DNA from: Neofusicoccum parvum
Taxonomy: Eukaryota; Ascomycota; Dothideomycetes; Botryosphaeriales; Botryosphaeriaceae
Length of the DNA: 64,000 nucleotides
Direction of reading: 5' to 3'
Assembly: GCA_020912385.1 (NCBI GenBank)
Contig: CP087211.1
Location: 1,054,001-1,118,000, forward strand
Every line of letters starts with the position of its first letter. Within the stretch, counting starts at the first letter, position 1. The position numbers and the translations under genes were made by a program. Positions 21,175-32,600 of the stretch are shown here, one piece after another. The notes below the pieces were generated by a model, which saw only the letters and a list, made by a program, of their open reading frames with translations, made no database searches and was not told the origin of the DNA.

Positions 21175-22269
21175 ATGGATCCCTCCCAGGTCGACATCCC
21201 GCCCTTGAAAGACCTCACCATCGACAACATCACAGACAACGTGCACCTGATCAACTCGAGATGCCCCAACCCGCGCCTGAAGTACGTGCTGGAGCGCCTG
21301 ATCGTGCACGCCCACGACTTCGCCCGCGAAACCCGGCTGAGCACTGACGAGTGGATGGCCGGCATCCAGTTCCTGACCGAGGTCGGCCAGATCTGCTCCG
21401 ACGTGCGCCAGGTACGCGCCGTGTCCCGCTGCCGTCGGCCGGCGGCAGGTGCTGACAGCCGCCCAGGAATTCATCCTCCTCTCCGACATCATCGGCCTGT
21501 CGCTCCTCGTCGACAGCATCGACCACCCCAAGCCGCCCGCCAGCACCGAGGGCACCGTGCTCGGCCCCTTCCACACCCACGACGCCCACACCGAGCCCAA
21601 CGGCTCCGTCATCTCGCACGACCCCGACGGCGAGCCCTGCCTCGTCCTCTGCACCGTCAAGGACACGGCCGGGAACCCCATCGAGGGCGCCAAGATCGAC
21701 GTCTGGGAGACCGACTCCAAGGGCTTCTACGACGTGCAGTACAGCACCCGCCAGGAGCCCGACGGCCGGGCCGTGCTGTCGAGCGACAAGCAGGGCGTGT
21801 TCTGGTTCAAGGCAATCGTGCCCGTGCCCTACCCCATCCCGCACGACGGGCCCGTGGGGAAGCTGTTGAAGCAGCTGAAGAGGCACCCCTACCGCCCGAG
21901 CCACATGCACTTCATGTTCGCGAAGGAGGGCTACGACCATCTGATCACGTAAGCCCGGGTGTCTTGTTGCCGCAGGAACGTTACTGACGGCGAGCCAGAG
22001 CATTGTATCTCCGCAACGATCCGTACGAGACGTCGGACGCGGTCTTTGGCGTCAAGGAGACCCTGCTTGTGGACCTGGGCAAGGTCAATGCCGAGCAGGC
22101 TGCCAAGTACGGCGTCAAGGAGGGAGACAAGTTGATGACTTACGACTTCGTCCTGGTCTCGGACGAAGAGGCCACGAAGCTGCGCGAGGGAAACGCCATG
22201 GATGCAATGAAGGCGCAAGGCCGGAAAATGAAGCTCTGGAACGGTCTGCCGGTTCCGGATGTGGACTGA
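21175..22269 (+). CDS. Intradiol ring-cleavage dioxygenase (catechol/hydroxyquinol 1,2-dioxygenase type)
   Basis: About 329 aa; exons 21175-21411, 21467-21948 and 21999-22269, introns 55 and 50 nt. The N-terminal about 100 residues form the helical linker domain found in catechol and hydroxyquinol 1,2-dioxygenases (ARETRLSTDEWMAGIQFLTEVGQ). The catalytic domain has EGTVLGPFH, the Fe(III) ligand tyrosines in GFYDVQYS and VPVPYPIPHDG, and the two ligand histidines in YRPSHMHFMF. It opens an ortho-diphenol ring between the hydroxyls. No signal peptide, so cytosolic. Its position next to qutE suggests that it completes quinate breakdown, but the presence of the linker domain argues for catechol or hydroxyquinol rather than protocatechuate as substrate; a decarboxylating step would then be needed and is not encoded here. 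Confidence 0.9.
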
Positions 22270-23097
22270 TGAGCGTGCGGGAATGGCACGGAGTTTAATG
22301 GAGACAGTCGATTGCATCAGAGAAGTTTGGACAGTATCTAATGGCACCGAAACACTTGAGCACATGACGAACGGCCGGTGGCAGCCTGCACCTACTGCCC
22401 CAACCAGTACCTGACCTAGCACAGTCGTCAAGATCGCTCCGCCAAGGAACACTTTGTCGAGCAGGGTAAGGCTGAGCCCAAACCTTGCGTTTACGAGCGC
22501 AGGTGGTACGAGAGGTGAGACACCACACCTGGTTCGTTCACCCATCACTTTGACAACATTCATTTAGCCGAGCAGGGTAAGACCAAGGGCAAGACTTTTG
22601 ACTGCACCCACTGTTCCAGGCAGTTCTGCCATCACGACGGAGCACTCAGGGGAGAATGGAAGACCAAGGGAGAAGCCTCTTAACTGTGCCTACATCAATT
22701 GTTCACTGCCATAGGTAATGCTGGATTTTCTAATCCAACCACGCTCAGTGAAAAGTCCTCAAGTCTTCCAGGCAATTTGAAATCTCCCACGAGCGACAGG
22801 ATGGCAATAGATGAGAAACTCGGTCACCTTGAGCTGACAATGCTTATAAAGCTGAAACACTTGGACAGATCCACCGACGTAACTCTTAATTCGTGTGCTA
22901 ACCTTAGCGGCGAGACTCCCCCATACAAGCGAGACAAGCATGTCCCTAACGCTAAAGGCAAATAAAGAGAAGTCGCTACGTTTTGCGCAACGACAACGGG
23001 CATTGGGTGCGCAATCCCTGGGCCGATCCCACCACCAACCTTATTTGAAATCAGCCGCGTATCCAGATGTGATTCGTCAGCCCGCCAAGCGACCCCC
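22270..23097. other. Intergenic with degenerate zinc-finger-like relic
   Basis: About 830 bp between the dioxygenase and the copper-less oxidase; both genes end here. Holds the relic described at 22384-22700. Nothing else recognised. Confidence 0.45.
22384..22700 (+). pseudogene. Possible relic of C2H2-like zinc-finger repeats
   Basis: Three Cys-containing segments fall in one frame, 99 and 117 nt apart: ACTYCPNQYLT, KPCVYERRWYER and FDCTHCSRQFCHHDG. Similar spacers (EQGKAEPK, EQGKTKGK) precede the second and third. In-frame stops at 22417, 22516 and 22681 break it, and a fourth segment NCAYINCS is in the next frame. This reads as a decayed repeat-coding sequence, but the family assignment is weak. 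Confidence 0.3.
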
Positions 23098-25414
23098 CTA
23101 GTCGAAGATACCCATGTGCTCGGGCACGTCGAAGTTCACATGCGGCTGATCCCGCACGACATCCGGGATTTCCGGCCACGCATCGTCGCCCTCGAACATC
23201 GGGACCTGCATGCCGAGGACGAAGTAGCGGACGCGGAACGCGTGGAACATGGTCATGGCGGGCTCCGTGATCTTCCAGCGCACCGCCATCCAGCCGCCGG
23301 CGGGGAGGTCGTGCAGGTAGCCCCGGGGCGGGTTCTCCAGGTTGATCAGGTCCGGCCGGGCCTTCTTGGCGGCGGCGACCGTGTCCCACTCGAACGCGGT
23401 GTCGCCGGACCCGAGGAGGAAGACGGGGTTGTTGTGCTTGTACATGGGGATGGCGACGGGGAGGTCGTTCTCGACGATGATGTCCACGACGCTGCCGATC
23501 GGCAGGCCCTTCACGATCGGGTTGGGCTCGGCCACCGTGTCGTTGGGGTGCAGCGCGAGCGGCTCGCGCAATCCTCGGAAGATCTGCCAGGGAGAGCCGT
23601 TGAGGGAGCAGTTCGTGATGTACGGGTTGTACGGGTCCGGGGCGCCGGTGGCGCGGAAGCGCAGCGTTATGCCCGCCTCCTGGGCTGGCCGGACGGGAGG
23701 GTAGGGGTGCTGCTGCGACTTGTCTTGGAGGACCACGCCCTTCTTGGGGGACCCATCGAGCTCCATGGAAGACAGCTCTTGGCTCGGACGGGGCATCGGG
23801 GCGCCCAGCCGCCGACCCGTTTGGCGGTGCTGCAGAGCGGCAGGTCAGCTTCGTCGTGTCAGCGTCCCCCAGCGTCTTCTTATGTCGGCTTACCGGATAT
23901 CTGAGTATGGCGTATCCCTGCAGGAACTGCAGACGGCTCAGCGCATGGAACCTGATCGCGTAGTCGTTCGGCTCTTGGTCGAGCTTAACCATGATCGTCA
24001 CCCGCTCCGCATTTGTCAAAGTCAAAACCTATTTGCGTCCCGTCAGCCGCCGTGGCCCTGGGTCTGATGCTGGGAAGCAGTAATTCGGCTCACCTGAACC
24101 TTCTGCGGCTCGATGAAACCACCATCATTTGCTACGATCCAGAAGTCGTGGTTGTCAATCGAGATCCTCCAAGGGTGCTCGAGTCCTGGATTGACAATGT
24201 TGATCATCATCCAGCGGCGGTTCAAAGTCTCGACGACCTGGGCGCTGTTAGTATCAATATTATGAGTGGAGGTCAGAGGGAGCTCACCTCATAGTCGGCG
24301 TCAGACGGAGTGCATTCGTCGTACGCAACCGCGCCCGTCGGTTGCTCGATGCAGCCGAGCGAGTTGACCGGGTTGCCATCGATCTCGGTGAGGTCATCCG
24401 GCTTGCAGTGCACTCGTCCCTTCCCTGTCAAACATCAGCCGTTGCAGACCCCTGAGACGGGCGAAACACGTACCGTTGATCAGGACCGAGTGGAAGCAGT
24501 ATGGATCGTAGCCCTCCTTCTGGAGCTGCGCAAGCAGACCTGGCATCTCCCGGTGCTGGTAGTTGTAAGCCGTCATCTGGGCCGGGTTCTCCTCGGCGTC
24601 CATCATGGCCTGTTGATCGAGGGGATCCTCGGAGATCAGGTGGTAAGGCCGTTCTCTCTCTGCGCTCGGCCTGATCCAGATGGTCCCGTACATTCCGTCG
24701 ACCTGAGTGTCCAGTGTTAGCGCACAGGATGAGGAAACTACGTGGCACGCTTACCGACGGAGTGGAAGTGTGCTCGAGGAACCATTTCAGGCCCCAGTCA
24801 CCGGATGTGTTGAAGACACTGGTCCAGTTTGCTCTCGGCAGGATGGGGTAGGCGGTCACTCCTGCACTTCCATCATTCCACGTTGCGCCCATCTTGTGGT
24901 GGACGCCCACCCTGAGAAAAATCAGTACACTGAACAGGTCCTGGAGTCGGAAAGACAGACCAATGGGCCGACACCGGCAGACCCAGATCATTGTGAATGT
25001 GGATATTCACCAGATCTCCCTCATAGGCATTGATGGTGGGGAAGGGCGACTCTGAATTTCCCACGAACAGCGGCCGCCAACGTCCTCCGTCTGGATTTTT
25101 GGTCAGTCACATACATCGCGTTTTCTTGCGGGCGAGACCGTACCTGGATTTCTCCATGCTTGGGAGATGGTCAGGCTGTAGTTGAGCGTTGCGGGAATCC
25201 GTCCAGAAGAGCTCCTCAGGCTGGTTGATGCAGCTGAGTTCTGCGTGTGGCAGTAGCCAAACTGGGCTTTCGGATGGCCGTAGTATTTGGATGCTCCCCC
25301 AATCACCAGAAGAACAGCGCAGAAGGCAGACAATGCTTTGAGGAAGCCCCGCCGCTTTGGCTTCTCTGGGGGAATGTTTGGAGGTGGGGCAATGATCTCG
25401 TACTTGGCATCCAT
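23098..25414 (-). CDS. Membrane-anchored multicopper-oxidase-like protein lacking copper ligands
   Basis: About 644 aa, eight exons: 25414-25144, 25090-24961, 24911-24755, 24702-24474, 24424-24288, 24237-24094, 24028-23894 and 23829-23098; every join keeps frame. Residues about 23-41 (FLKALSAFCAVLLVIGGAS) form one membrane segment after a basic cytosolic start, so a type II anchored ectoprotein is likely. The three cupredoxin domains are recognisable from VSAHW, MYGTIWIRPS, VEPTL-like NP/HPWRISIDNHDF and GSVVDIIVENDLP. All four copper motifs are altered: the first reads HWVGVHHK instead of HWHG, the second KWFLEHT instead of WYHSH, the third IPMYKHNNP instead of HPFHxHxH, and the fourth FHAFRVRYF instead of HCHxxxH. 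It cannot be an ordinary laccase. Divergent from an intact paralogue at 26332. Confidence 0.85.
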
Positions 25415-26331
25415 GGTGGAACTTTGGAGGAGAGGAGTCGGGGAGGTGTCTCTGGCAAAGAAAACTCGGTTCGATGCGGAGGACGGGGCTGCTGTCTATT
25501 CTCTCGCGGGCAAGGTGCTTTGTCTTCCAGGCTCTTCCGGTGGTGGTCCACGATTACGGCATGATCAGCTGTATCCTTGCCAGCACGCCGTCAACACAGG
25601 CCCCGGACTGCGATCAGCGTCGACGCCTGATTTTGACTTCGTAAGTGGTCTTGATACACGCTACCTGCGGCGTTGTCCCACCTCGGCCCCGCGACATATG
25701 GCATGACTCGCGGGAGGCTGATGGGCGTGCTGGCGCGGACGAAGCAAGCTGAGGCGGCTCGCGGGCCATTGCATGGGTCCCTGGACCGGCAATTCAACAC
25801 CACCACCCGAGCTTAATGGCCATCCTCCCGCTTGCCTTCTTTGGCCAGAAGCAGGGCACCCGGCCTGATGCGTTGCACGATTAGCGGCACGGCCACCGAT
25901 CGTCATAGCGCTCTGGCGCGTCTCCAACCGCGAGCCCAACGCTATACAACCACGCGGCGCCGGCTTGGCACATGGCACACCACACCCCTGTCGCCGATTG
26001 CTGTTGGCAGCCACTCTGCGTCCATCATCGTGCATACGGCCAGGCCCGGCGCTACTTCCTATTGACGGATGGCCCCACGGCCCCGGGTGCGCAACGTCTT
26101 TCGGGGCTGCGTGGCGGTTTCGCCTTCGGGCTGGGAAGCCCCGGAAGCGCTAGGGGCACGACCATCGTCACCGCGTCCGAGCGTTCAACGGTCCCGCGTC
26201 CCATGGAGGGGCTCTGGGGCATGCCGTTGCCGTGTCGAAAAGCCCCGGGCTCTCAAGACTGCTGGCGCTCCCAGAGCACGCAGAAATACATGCCCGGACA
26301 GGCACTCTGAACACTTCACAACCAATCCACA
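25415..26331. promoter_or_regulatory. Divergent promoter of the two oxidase genes
   Basis: About 915 bp between start codons of the two multicopper-oxidase paralogues. No gene recognised; shared control is plausible from the head-to-head layout. Confidence 0.45.
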
Positions 26332-28282
26332 ATGAAGCTTCCGTCCTTGCTTTTGCTGGCACAAGCACTTGCCGTGGCTGGCGCGCAAGTGCGTGAGTAC
26401 AATCTCACACTCGAGGCGAATTGGATGAGTCTCGGTAGGCTATCAGCAAAAGCTCATCGACGAGGGCGTGCTGACACTTGCAGATGGAAATCCTCGCGGC
26501 GTCCTGACCATCAACGGCGGCACGCCAGGCCCGCTGATCTGGGGAGATGAGGGAGACACTCTGCGCGTCACAGTGACGAACAAGATGTTTATCGAGGCTA
26601 CTATGCACTGGTGAGAAACTCCTTGATGTGCTGAGCGGCCTTTGCTCACGGTCTACAGGCACGGCGTCTACCAAGTCGACAAGTACTGGATGGACGGTGT
26701 CCCGGGCGTGACGCAGTGGCCCATTGAGCCCAGAGACGCCTACACCTACGAGTTCACCCTCACCAACCAGACCGGGATTTACTTCTATCACGGCCACTTT
26801 GGACCGGCATTTGCAGATGGCCAGAGGGGCCCCCTTTGGATCCGCCCGGGCTCGTGGCGGCCACGCCCGTACGACCTCATCTCTGACGACCCAGCCGAGG
26901 TCTCAGCCATGCGTGCAGCTGAAGACAAGCCGTTCTTCGCGATGGCGTCTGACTGGAACACGCAAGGAATGGAAGTCTTGACCGTGGCCTTCAGAGACGC
27001 CGGGATCGCGCCCGCTTGCTCCGCGTCCCTCATTATGAATTCGAAGGGCAGGACAACCTGTCTCGACTCGGAGACCATGAGGAAGTACGATCCGGAGGGT
27101 CTGAGAGACTCGTTCGGATGCCTTCCTTCCCCCGTGGGTGCTGAGTTCGACAACGAGCGCGTGTGCCGAGACACCACGACAGACTTCGAAGTCTTTGAAG
27201 CCGACGAGGGCGAGAAGTACATGTTCATGAACTTCATCCACCCCGGAAGTCACCACGAGCTGAGGATCAGTGTTGATGAGCATGACATGATCGTTGTCGC
27301 CGCTGACGGGGACTTTACGATGCCCAAGAAGGTTCAGGTAAACTGCAGCTCTTCCCGAGACACAGTAGCACAGCTAATCTCGACTCCAGGCCATCAACCT
27401 GAACATGGGCGACAGAATCAGCGCCCTCATCCCGCTGAGCAAAAAGCCTGGAGACTATGCGATCCGCATGTCGTCTCTCTCCGAAGAGCAGTTGATCTCT
27501 GGCTTGAGCATTCTGCGGTATCCCGGGGTCCAGGAGCGCCGCAAGGACGGCGTCATGCTGGAGCCAGCGTCGAAGCCACACATCGACCTTCTCGGAAATA
27601 TGATCACCGAGGGAAGTGTCATGATGGACGAGCTGGTTGACATCGCGCCATTCCCAGCCCGCCCTCCCCCGGCGACTTCCGACCACACATTCAAGTTCCT
27701 GTCAAACCGCACCACTCCGAGCACGTGGGTGCTGGCGAGCGAACCGCACCAGGGGTTCCGGCAGCAGATGCCCCCAATCATGTGGAACGAGAAGTCTCGC
27801 GGGCCGACCACGTTCAGCGGCATGAAGAACGGCTCGACCGTTGACATCATCTTCGAGAGCCAGGCGTACGCCATGCACCCGTTCCACAAGCACAACCACA
27901 AGGTCTGGATCATCGGGCGCGGCAAGGGATTCTTCCGCTGGCCTGACGTCGCCACGGCGATCAAGGAGGCGCCCGAGAACTTCAACATGGTGGACCCGCC
28001 GCTGAGAGACGGCGCTAGGCTTGAGGCCGAGGTGGGCTCGTGGACGGCGATCCGCTACACCATCACTTTCCCGGCGATGAGCATGCTTCACTGCCACCGC
28101 ATCCAGCACTTCGCAGTAAGTTCCGCACTGGTTCCGGCATGGGCTTGACTAATGGTGAGCAGGCTGGGCAGCAGATTGTCCTTCTCGAGGGCCAGGACGT
28201 CATGGAGCCGCCTCCTGAGTACATCAAGAAGATGACCCACGCGGACTTCGTTCCGCCGCTCCGATATGGCCCCCTTGATTGA
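26332..28282 (+). CDS. Secreted multicopper oxidase (laccase-like)
   Basis: About 584 aa, exons 26332-26434, 26484-26610, 26659-27337, 27390-28115 and 28163-28282, all in frame. An N-terminal signal peptide (MKLPSLLLLAQALAVAGAQ) indicates secretion. All copper motifs are present: MHWHGVYQ (splice join inside HWH), FYHGHFG, HPFHKHNHKVW and LHCHRIQHFA with the type 1 Cys. Such enzymes take single electrons from phenols or other donors and reduce oxygen to water. The first domains resemble ascomycete laccase-like oxidases of pigment and secondary-metabolite clusters rather than basidiomycete lignin laccases; substrate unknown. Head-to-head with a copper-less paralogue. Confidence 0.92.
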
Positions 28283-29627
28283 GGGCCGCAAGCAGTCTGA
28301 TCACTGCCAGATTCTGCTGGGCTTGGAGGATGGATGAAACTGTGTTTTTGTCATGTAGCACGGGTGGTCAGTCCCTGGATGTTCTAAGCGGGCGAACTGT
28401 CTTTCGTGATTAGCCGTTTTGGGAATGAGGCGGGGAAAGGGCAGCGCGCTGGATCCCCGTCATCTGGCAGCGAAATGGAAGCCGATTCAAAAGTGCCGGA
28501 GCCTGTGACGCAAGCGCTGGTCGTACGATGCGGTCTGCGGTCTGCGGTCCTGGCCGACGAGACAGACTGCACGTCTGCGCTGGAGCCGGGGTGGCCACCG
28601 CGCCATGGATCGCCCGCGGAGGCTCCTCGACGTGCATGGGCGGCGGACAGATATGCAGAATGGGGAAGCGGCGGCAAGCACGTATGCTCCGCGTCGCATC
28701 GGGGGCGCGGCGGCAGGGCAGATAGACGGCTCGTATCGCTGCAGAGCCGAGCTCTAGAACAAGAGCAGGAGCCCAAAGCAAGCAGGGGCGCTGGCGATTG
28801 AGTTTGGCGGCGGCAGGAAGCAGCGCAGGGAGCAGCGCAGGGAGCAGCCCGGCAGCAGCCCAAGCAACGGCGGCCAGCACACGCGAGCGCGGCGGCAAAG
28901 CCCGACGCTAGAAGGCCCCCCGGACGCGGCTCAGCGCTCAGCAAACGCCTCCCCGGAAATCTGCACCATCCCTGCGCCACAGCTTGTCAGGGAACGCATG
29001 CGCGCCTGCCCGGGTTCAGCCTCTCGACCACACAGCGACTCGCGGAGCACCGCGGCGCTGCCGAGGCTGGCTCTCCCACGCTGCAGCGCCCACGGCGTCG
29101 TATCCTGACACGGCGACTCCAGAGGCCGTCGTCGAGCGCGGCTGCCCCGGAAGTGCTGTCGGTATAGATCGCCAAGGCACCGCCACGGGCCCGTTGTAGT
29201 CTGCCTGAGACGGTCTGAGCAAAGCGCCGCGGTTGGTCCGCCCACTCGCTTGCCGAAGACCTTTGCAGCCGTTTCTTTTCTCTCCCCGTCCTGTCGCCCC
29301 CCGAGCATGGCCAGTTGGTCACGCCAGACACGCCGACTCCAAGAGCCCCGGCTCCCTGGCCCTCTGACGTGCCCCAAGGACTGCCGTCGCAGCTCTTGAC
29401 CAGCGAGTGCTCAGGCCCGCACCATGGCGTCGCCGTCCTGCGCCCAGTGCACCTGACTCACCCGAGCAAGGCCCCGTACTTGTATATTGGCCTCGCTACG
29501 TGTATCTACAGAGGCTGCGCTTGCTGATATAGCACCCACCGTCTGGACTGTCTGTAACAGACCCCTGCGCTCCTCCACTCCGGCCCCCAAGAAAGCTTAA
29601 GCCCTGAGGCCCCAGGTTCCACGCGCA
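28283..29627. other. Intergenic, no gene recognised
   Basis: About 1.35 kb upstream of the NOS-like gene. Overlapping frames of 110-200 aa on both strands are GC-rich and show no motif; I read them as chance. A 12-bp tandem (GCAGCGCAGGGA-like, 2-3 units) lies at about 28820-28855. Confidence 0.5.
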
Positions 29628-32600
29628 ATGGATCTGGACAGGTTGTCCAGGCCGTCCGCCAGGCGGACCCACCTCCCGGAAGATCCTGCTGGTGGCACGA
29701 CATATGGCAGCCGTCAAGACGGCCGCAAGCAGCCCGTCGCCCCAGCAAGATGTCCCTTCGCCCCTCCGCTGGACGAGTTCCGCCGGATCGAGGAGCGCTA
29801 CCCGCTCCTCTCCTCGACAGGATGCACCGCCAACTTCTGCCAGAGCGGCCGCATGGTGCACACCGATGAGCCTCGAGTCGGCCGAGACCGTTCGCTCAGC
29901 GTCGCGCAGAACGAGGCTGTTGATTTCCTCTGCCAGCTTCGCCGCGACGGCATCATCAAGTCCGACGAGTCTCTGCACCGCAGGAAAAGGGAAGCCGTCG
30001 AGCAGCTTCAGCGCTCGTCCAGGCGCGTCAAGGTCGCCCGAAATGATCGGTTCCCTGGGGCGAAAGACGGCGACAGTGTTGCCGTTGCTGCGGGCGAGTG
30101 GGAACAGAGTGCTGCCGAACTCGAGCATGGCATCAGACTGGCCTGGAAGCATTCCAAGAAGTGCATCATGCGAAGTGAATGGAAGAGCCTGAGGTGAGAC
30201 CGCAGCGCAGAGCCGGCCGTGCCATCTACTGACATTGCCAGGCTTTGCGACTTGCGGCATGTTGCAGGCAGTGCCGAGATGGGGAGACTGCTGCTTGAAA
30301 AAGCACACGAAGCTTTCAACAACGGTGACATTCTTCCGACTGGTAAGCCCCACGACGCCTGTCTCTTCGCGATCGTTGCTGATGCCATGCAGTGTTTGTT
30401 TTTCCTCCACGGAAAACTGGACAAGCTGGCCCGATGATCTGGAATCACCAGCTACTCTCGTTTGCGGGGGTGAGTTAGGCTTGCGTTGACTTCAAAATAA
30501 GATGCTGACAGCGCTAGTACCGGAACGAGGATGGATCTGTCCTGGGCGATCCTCTGAACGCCGAGCTCACGGATGCCATCATCGAGCTTGGATGGACGCC
30601 TCCTGCATTCCGTACACAATGGGACCTTCTCCCCCTCGTCACCATGGCGGAGGGAGATGTTGCGGTGATCACGCCAATCCCGCCGGAGATGTTCCCACTC
30701 GTTCACATCCGCCACCCGCACTACGGTCTGCAATTCGACAAGCTTGGGCTCCGATGGGTGCCCTCTCCCGCCCTGAGCAGGCTTGGATTCGATATCGGCG
30801 GAGTCCAGTACACAGCTACCCCTTTCATGGGTAAGATAGTGGCCATGCCTATGGATCATTGGAAGCATGCTAACCACGGTAAAGGCTGGTTCATGGATGC
30901 GGAGATAGGAGTCCGCGATCTTGTTGACCGGGAGAGATACAACATACTGCCCCGTCTGATCGATGCTCTGGACCTTCCCAGGTCAGCCCTTGATCTAGAA
31001 GAGGTTCCAGAGTACGAACGCCTCGCCCTGTTGGTAAGTCGCAGTGCCCCCGACGAACGGGCCGTGTTTGCTGACCTACGGCGCAGTCACGGGCGCAAAC
31101 AGAGCTCAACTTTGCCGTGTACTGGTCTTTCGAACAAGCAGGAGTCAGGATGTCTGATACCCTGACAGCATCCTCCATGTACTGCAACTTCGATGACGAA
31201 CACCTCCGCGAGCATGGGTTCCGCCTTCCAGCAGATCCGTACTGGCTGGCTCCTCCTCAAGGAAGCATCGTGCCGCTTTGGCACAGAGGTGGCGCCCCAA
31301 ATTACCAGCCCAAGCCGCTTATCTGTCGACACGTCCAAGATCCAATAAAAGCATGGAAGCGGAAAACAAAACTGTCTGGCAACGGCGCAGTGATGGCCAG
31401 CACTGACCCGATCCCTCCAAAGGGCACAACCCCGCTGAATTCGTCGACCTCGAGAAGCATTCGAGTGCACTACTGCAGTTCCGGCACAACAGCTCAGAAG
31501 CTAGCGCGACGAATACACGGCCACGTCTCGACCACCTGCGGACAAAGCCAGACCAGCTTCAGCGTGCCACCTTTGGACACACTCAACGCGCTGAAACTGG
31601 ACGACATCCAGCCGGACGATGTGGTACTGGTCATCGCAAGTAGCTGTGGGCGTGGAGATATGCCATACAACGGCCAGGCATTCATGAAGAGGCTAAAGTG
31701 CCGCAAATCGATCACAGCCGTAAAGTTTGCCGTCTACGGCAACGGAAGCAGCTCGTACAAGACGTCTTATAACGGAGCAGCTCGGTCTATCGAGCGTGCT
31801 TTCAGGGAGCGTGGCGGCCGCGCCATTCTCGATATTTTCGAGGGAGACACAGAGAAAGAGATTCCACCTTGGAGACAACTTAACACCTGGTGGAGAGCGC
31901 TGCGACAGCAGATCTTTGATGAAGACGACGATGTCTCTTCCAAGCTCCAGCAGGATTTGAGCTTGGATGATGGCCCGATGCAAGCACCATTCGAGGCGCT
32001 TGCCGCTCGCTCAAGTTCTGTGAAGCTGGTCTCCTCGACGAACAACATCAAGGGCATCAAACATGTTGTCCTGGACGTCGGGACTCTCGAGTACCCGGAG
32101 ATGAGCCACATCGACATCTTTATCCCCAACCGCAGGATCAAGGTCGAACAGGTTCTCGCGTACATGGATCTCACGGGAAGGGAATTAAAGCTGTCAGGAG
32201 ACATAACAACGCAGCAGTTCATCACAGAACTGGTGGATCTGGAGCGCCCCTTCACGGACACACGATGGGCCTCTGGGATGAATCTCGATCTGGAACAACT
32301 GGAGATGTTGAGCAACGCTCCGTTCCCCCAGGCGCTAAAGGTGCTCCCGCCAGGCTGGCGCAAGCGAGCCAGCCTGGGCGACGTCTTCGCCGCGATGCCA
32401 CTCCTTCGGCCGCGAACATTCTCGGCGGCCTCCTCGCAGCGGTTCTGGGAGGTCAGCAGCCAGGGGAATATCCTAGAGCTGCTCGTGCAGACCCATCCAC
32501 GTGGACTGTTCAGCGAGAGATTCCTTAACTTCTCCCCTCAAGGGACCTCGATGAGAATACGCATCAGGCCTACGAGCGGGATACTGCTGGAGGACTCCAC

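Noticed and set aside
28384..28980. 198-codon minus-strand frame upstream of the NOS-like gene
   Set aside because: Overlapped by other open frames on both strands, repeat-rich, no motif; not supported as a gene.
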